Origin: an uncultured Collinsella sp.
GTDB taxonomy: Bacteria > Actinomycetota > Coriobacteriia > Coriobacteriales > Coriobacteriaceae
Length of the DNA: 9,310 nucleotides
NCBI GenBank assembly: GCA_902495955.1
Contig: CABUZE010000024.1
Span: forward strand, 1 to 9,310
Direction: 5' to 3'
Of this stretch, positions 7,797 through 9,310 are shown in pieces (the stretch's first letter is position 1; the number at the start of each line of letters is the position of its first letter). The notes under the pieces are model-generated. The model was not told the origin of the DNA, made no database searches, and worked only from the letters and a program-made list of their open reading frames with translations. The position numbers were made by a program, and so were the translations under genes.

Positions 7797-7863
7797 TTGA
7801 TTTGTTAGGCCTCCATCACTGGAGGCCTTTCTTTTTCGGGACCAGCACATGGGATTCGAACCC
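7779..7863 (+). repeat. Direct repeat copy 1: tRNA-Val 3' end, terminator and GGATTCGAACCC
   Basis: This 85-base segment starts in the T-loop of tRNA-Val, covers its last 18 bases including CCA, its terminator, and a further sequence ending GGATTCGAACCC. It aligns without gaps to 7962-8046, offset 183 bases. By hand I count 14 differences in 85 positions. The first 18 bases are identical; most differences fall in the terminator loop and just after the T-tract. Confidence 0.9.
7807..7836 (+). terminator. Intrinsic terminator of tRNA-Val
   Basis: AGGCCTCCA (7807-7815), loop TCAC, TGGAGGCCT (7820-7828) form a perfect nine-base-pair stem, followed by TTCTTTTT. It begins ten bases after the CCA end of the tRNA. 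Confidence 0.9.
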
Positions 7864-7870
7864 GACAGGG

Positions 7871-7910
7871 TGCGGAGCTGAGGAAACGCGAAGCGTTTTC
7901 CAGCGCAGCA
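7871..7910. repeat. Imperfect 40-base hairpin with GAA triloop
   Basis: T7871 to C7889 pairs with G7893 to A7910 across a GAA loop (7890-7892): 16 of 18 positions pair, counting one G-T, with two G/A mismatches and one bulged A. The core is AAACGC-GAA-GCGTTT. It lies between the two tRNA 3'-end copies. Confidence 0.75.
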
Positions 7911-7915
7911 CGCGA

Positions 7916-7954
7916 GGGCCGTAGGCCCGAAGCGGAAGCGGGCGGCGAAGCCGC
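7916..7954. repeat. Two further GNA-triloop hairpins
   Basis: GGGCC-GTA-GGCCC (7916-7928) and GCGGC-GAA-GCCGC (7942-7954) are perfect five-base-pair stems closing C-GNA-G triloops. They lie inside an eight-base direct repeat GCACGCGA (7908-7915 and 7953-7960). With the preceding hairpin they make a run of three structurally alike elements in 84 bases. No open reading frame of known type accounts for the pattern. Confidence 0.7.
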
Positions 7955-7961
7955 ACGCGAC

Positions 7962-8046
7962 ATCCCTCATCGCCCACCACTGATTTGATAGGCTTCCAGT
8001 AATGGAGGCCTTTCTTTTTTGCACCCGGTGCATAGGATTCGAACCC
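7962..8046 (+). repeat. Direct repeat copy 2: tRNA-Val 3'-end remnant, terminator and GGATTCGAACCC
   Basis: Second copy of the 85-base unit. It contains only the last 18 bases of tRNA-Val (part of the T-arm, the acceptor 3' strand and CCA); the sequence just upstream (GC-rich hairpins) bears no resemblance to the rest of a tRNA, so this is not a functional tRNA. The sharp 5' boundary in the T-loop is typical of attachment-site duplications left by tRNA-targeting tyrosine recombinases. However, the homology continues past the tRNA for about 67 bases, which is longer than a usual att core; local duplication is the alternative. Confidence 0.85.
7990..8020 (+). terminator. Second terminator, copy 2 of the tRNA-Val terminator
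   Basis: AGGCTTCCA (7990-7998), loop GTAA, TGGAGGCCT (8003-8011), then TTCTTTTTT. The stem is kept at nine pairs, with one G-T wobble, while the loop has diverged at three of four positions compared with copy 1. It lies behind a tRNA remnant with no intact upstream gene, so it would act on read-through or on an unseen transcript. Confidence 0.75.
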
Positions 8047-8049
8047 TAA

Positions 8050-8070
8050 GGACCCCTTATTTCAAGGTCC
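8050..8070. repeat. Small hairpin left of the inverted-repeat element
   Basis: GGACC (8050-8054) pairs with GGTCC (8066-8070) across an 11-base loop, three bases before the left inverted repeat. It mirrors, in position, the larger hairpin at 8292-8337 on the right side. Confidence 0.5.
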
Positions 8071-8073
8071 GTG

Positions 8074-8286
8074 GTCAAAAAATGGCAAAAATGAGTACTG
8101 CTACTTTGCTTGCAACATATAAAAAGATAGCATTTACTTACGTTACGCAACATGTGTCCATTATAAGGACTAACAGTTGGATTAAGATCGTGTATTCATC
8201 GCCATTTCGTCTTGCTATCTAGCCTTATTAGTCCAAAATTGCTGCTACCAAATCGGTAACAGTACTCATATTTGATGTTTTTTGAC
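8074..8286. mobile_element. AT-rich 213-base element with about 31-base inverted ends (MITE-like)
   Basis: Left end 8074-8104 and right end 8286-8256 are inverted repeats, ungapped, with 26 of 31 positions matching. Both contain GTCAAAAAA, then three differing bases, a CAAA-containing hexamer and TGAGTACTG, then TAC. The interior is strikingly AT-rich: I count 64 G+C in 8101-8280 (36%), unlike the GC-rich genes around it. No transposase is encoded. The longest frame (ATG at 8083 to stop after 8222, 46 residues) has no domain I recognise and overlaps the repeat end, so I do not call it a gene. Internal complementary pairs exist (8125-8132 with 8213-8220; 8167-8173 with 8228-8234) but they cross, so it is not one simple hairpin. 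No clear target duplication is seen; only CCG is shared on the plus strand of both flanks. A miniature transposable element or a palindromic intergenic repeat fits best. Confidence 0.6.
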
Positions 8287-8291
8287 CCGCA

Positions 8292-8337
8292 GGTCTCCCC
8301 CGCCTTAGCAAATCTAAGACAAAACGGGGTCCAGACC
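8292..8337. repeat. 46-base compound hairpin right of the inverted-repeat element
   Basis: Three nested stems: GGTCT (8292-8296)/AGACC (8333-8337), CCCCG (8298-8302)/CGGGG (8325-8329) and CTTAG (8304-8308)/CTAAG (8314-8318) around a CAAAT loop. Neither strand has a T-tract after it, so it is not a standard terminator, although it lies downstream of argD on the minus strand. Confidence 0.65.
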
Positions 8338-8344
8338 GCTGAAT

Positions 8345-8381
8345 CGTGCCGCATAGGGCACGTCCGCAGTCCGGAACCCGG
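8345..8381. repeat. Short hairpins just after the argD stop
   Basis: CGTGCC (8345-8350)/GGCACG (8357-8362) is a perfect six-pair stem with a six-base loop. Next to it lie TCCG/CGGA (8363-8375) and, as an alternative pairing, CCGG-AAC-CCGG (8371-8381). No T-tract follows on the minus strand, so factor-independent termination of argD is not demonstrated. The rest of 8338-8405 holds nothing I can identify. Confidence 0.45.
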
Positions 8382-8405
8382 TCCAAATTGAGCTATTGCG
8401 TTGTG

Positions 8406-9310
8406 TTAGGCCAAAACGTCCGACAAAATCTCGATCAGGTTGTCCACGTCGGCTTCCTCGCAGACGAGCGGCGGCAGGAAACGCAGCGTATGGGCACCCG
8501 TAGCGTTAATCACGGCACCAGCCCCCAATGCACGGGCCACAACGTCGTGTGCATCACCCGCGGTATCGTCCAGATCGCAGCCGAGCATCAGGCCACGGCC
8601 ACGCACCTCTACCACGTGCGGAAGCTTAGCCAGCGCCTGCTCCATATAGGCACCCACCTTGGCGGCATGCTCGCCATAATCGCCGCGCACGAGCGCGGAG
8701 AGCGTCGCGGCGCACGCCGCGACAGCCAAGCAGCTACCGCCAAAAGTCGAGCCGTGGTCGCCCGGCTTAAACACGTCGGCGATCTCCTTCTTTGCCACCA
8801 CGGCACCCATGGGCACGCCATCGGCAATGCCCTTGGCAAGGCTCATAATGTCGGGCTCCACGCCATAGGTCTGGAATGCAAACGGCTTGCCGGAGCGGAA
8901 GATGCCACACTGGACCTCGTCGGCGATAAGCACGGCACCCACCTCGTGTGCCAAGTCGCGCGCAGCCGCCATAAACTCCTCGGTCATGGGATGCACGCCG
9001 CTCTCGCCCTGGATCGGCTCGAGCATCACGGCGCAAATCTCGCTTCCGAGCTGCTTAAAGATTGCGCGCAGTTCATCGACATCGTTGGGCGTGCAGGCCA
9101 CAAAGCCGCCCGGCAGCGGGCGGAAGCTGTCCTGCAGCCAATCCTGCATGGTCGCCGCAATGGTCTCGAGCGTACGGCCGTGAAAACCGCCGCGCATGCA
9201 CACGATGGTGTTGCCACCGTTGCCGGCACGCTTGGCGTACAGGCGCGCGAGCTTCATCGAGCCCTCGTTGGCCTCGGCACCGGAGTTGGCAAAGAACGTC
9301 TCCCACACCT
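8406..9310 (-). CDS. argD: Acetylornithine aminotransferase (ArgD type), N-terminus beyond window
   Basis: PLP-dependent class-III aminotransferase that converts N-acetylglutamate semialdehyde to N-acetylornithine in arginine synthesis. About 301 residues are visible. The 5' end runs off the window: the first visible motif FFANSGAEANE normally lies near residue 100 of an approximately 400-residue enzyme, so roughly a quarter is missing, and the apparent GTG at 9308 is an internal valine. Other motifs: GGFHGRT (cofactor region), LEPIQGESGV, the PLP-binding DEVQCG (Asp130 of the visible part), the Schiff-base lysine in SLAKGIADG (Lys159), STFGGSCLA, and RGRGLMLG near the C-terminus. It ends with TAA at 8406. 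Succinylornithine or other ornithine-type aminotransferases are the main alternatives; neighbouring arg genes, which would settle it, are not in the window. Confidence 0.88.
   Translation of the reverse strand, partial: VWETFFANSGAEANEGSMKLARLYAKRAGNGGNTIVCMRGGFHGRTLETIAATMQDWLQDSFRPLPGGFVACTPNDVDELRAIFKQLGSEICAVMLEPIQGESGVHPMTEEFMAAARDLAHEVGAVLIADEVQCGIFRSGKPFAFQTYGVEPDIMSLAKGIADGVPMGAVVAKKEIADVFKPGDHGSTFGGSCLAVAACAATLSALVRGDYGEHAAKVGAYMEQALAKLPHVVEVRGRGLMLGCDLDDTAGDAHDVVARALGAGAVINATGAHTLRFLPPLVCEEADVDNLIEILSDVLA

Noticed and set aside
7704..8033. A 109-codon minus-strand frame with MRDSNPQP-like peptides
   Set aside because: The peptide arises from translating the tRNA-Val 3' end in antisense, twice because of the repeat. 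It is a known type of spurious protein prediction.
8019..8222. A 67-codon plus-strand frame in the gene-free stretch
   Set aside because: It begins in the T-arm-like repeat and crosses the inverted end; no Shine-Dalgarno of note and no known domain. I treat it as part of the repeat element.
7864..8405. CRISPR array
   Set aside because: The repeats are too few, of unequal kind and not regularly spaced; no cas gene is present.
8399..8408. GTTAGGC as an integron attC core site (GTTRRRY)
   Set aside because: It overlaps the argD stop codon, no paired core site is found at the proper distance, and no integrase is in the window.

Overview
The window is GC-rich and densely coded. All protein genes lie on the minus strand. 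The gene content, the GC-rich codon use and a MurE ligase that lacks the diaminopimelate (DAP) signature together suggest a high-GC Gram-positive of the Coriobacteriia (Collinsella-like). That placement is inference from overall character, not from a marker gene.

Layout, read in the minus-strand direction. From the right edge, 9310-8406 holds the C-terminal two-thirds of an ArgD-type acetylornithine aminotransferase. Then comes a 609-base stretch without a convincing protein gene (8405-7797), made of structured and repeated DNA. A plus-strand tRNA-Val(UAC) sits at 7721-7796. asnB (7533-5653) follows and is closed by a strong intrinsic terminator (5603-5627). After it comes a same-strand cluster: murE (5540-3978), a Cof-like HAD phosphatase (3870-2959), murI (2907-2023), rph (1968-1243), rdgB (1102-461) and dtd (457-11).

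How the genes relate: MurI makes D-glutamate, and MurE adds the third stem-peptide residue to UDP-MurNAc-L-Ala-D-Glu, so the cluster carries two steps of peptidoglycan precursor synthesis. RNase PH trims tRNA 3' ends, RdgB removes non-canonical purine nucleotides, and Dtd strips D-amino acids from mischarged tRNA. These three are quality-control functions, and Dtd fits well beside a gene that makes a D-amino acid. A terminator-like hairpin after rph may separate rdgB-dtd from the genes before it.

The unusual part is 7797-8405. An 85-base segment that begins inside the T-loop of tRNA-Val and runs through its CCA end and terminator is repeated ungapped 183 bases downstream (71 of 85 identical by hand). 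The gap between the copies holds a run of three hairpins with C-GNA-G triloops. After the second copy comes an AT-rich 213-base element with about 31-base inverted ends, flanked outside by further hairpins. This looks like a tRNA-associated integration or duplication scar colonised by small palindromic, MITE- or REP-like elements. No integrase, transposase or defence gene is present in the window.
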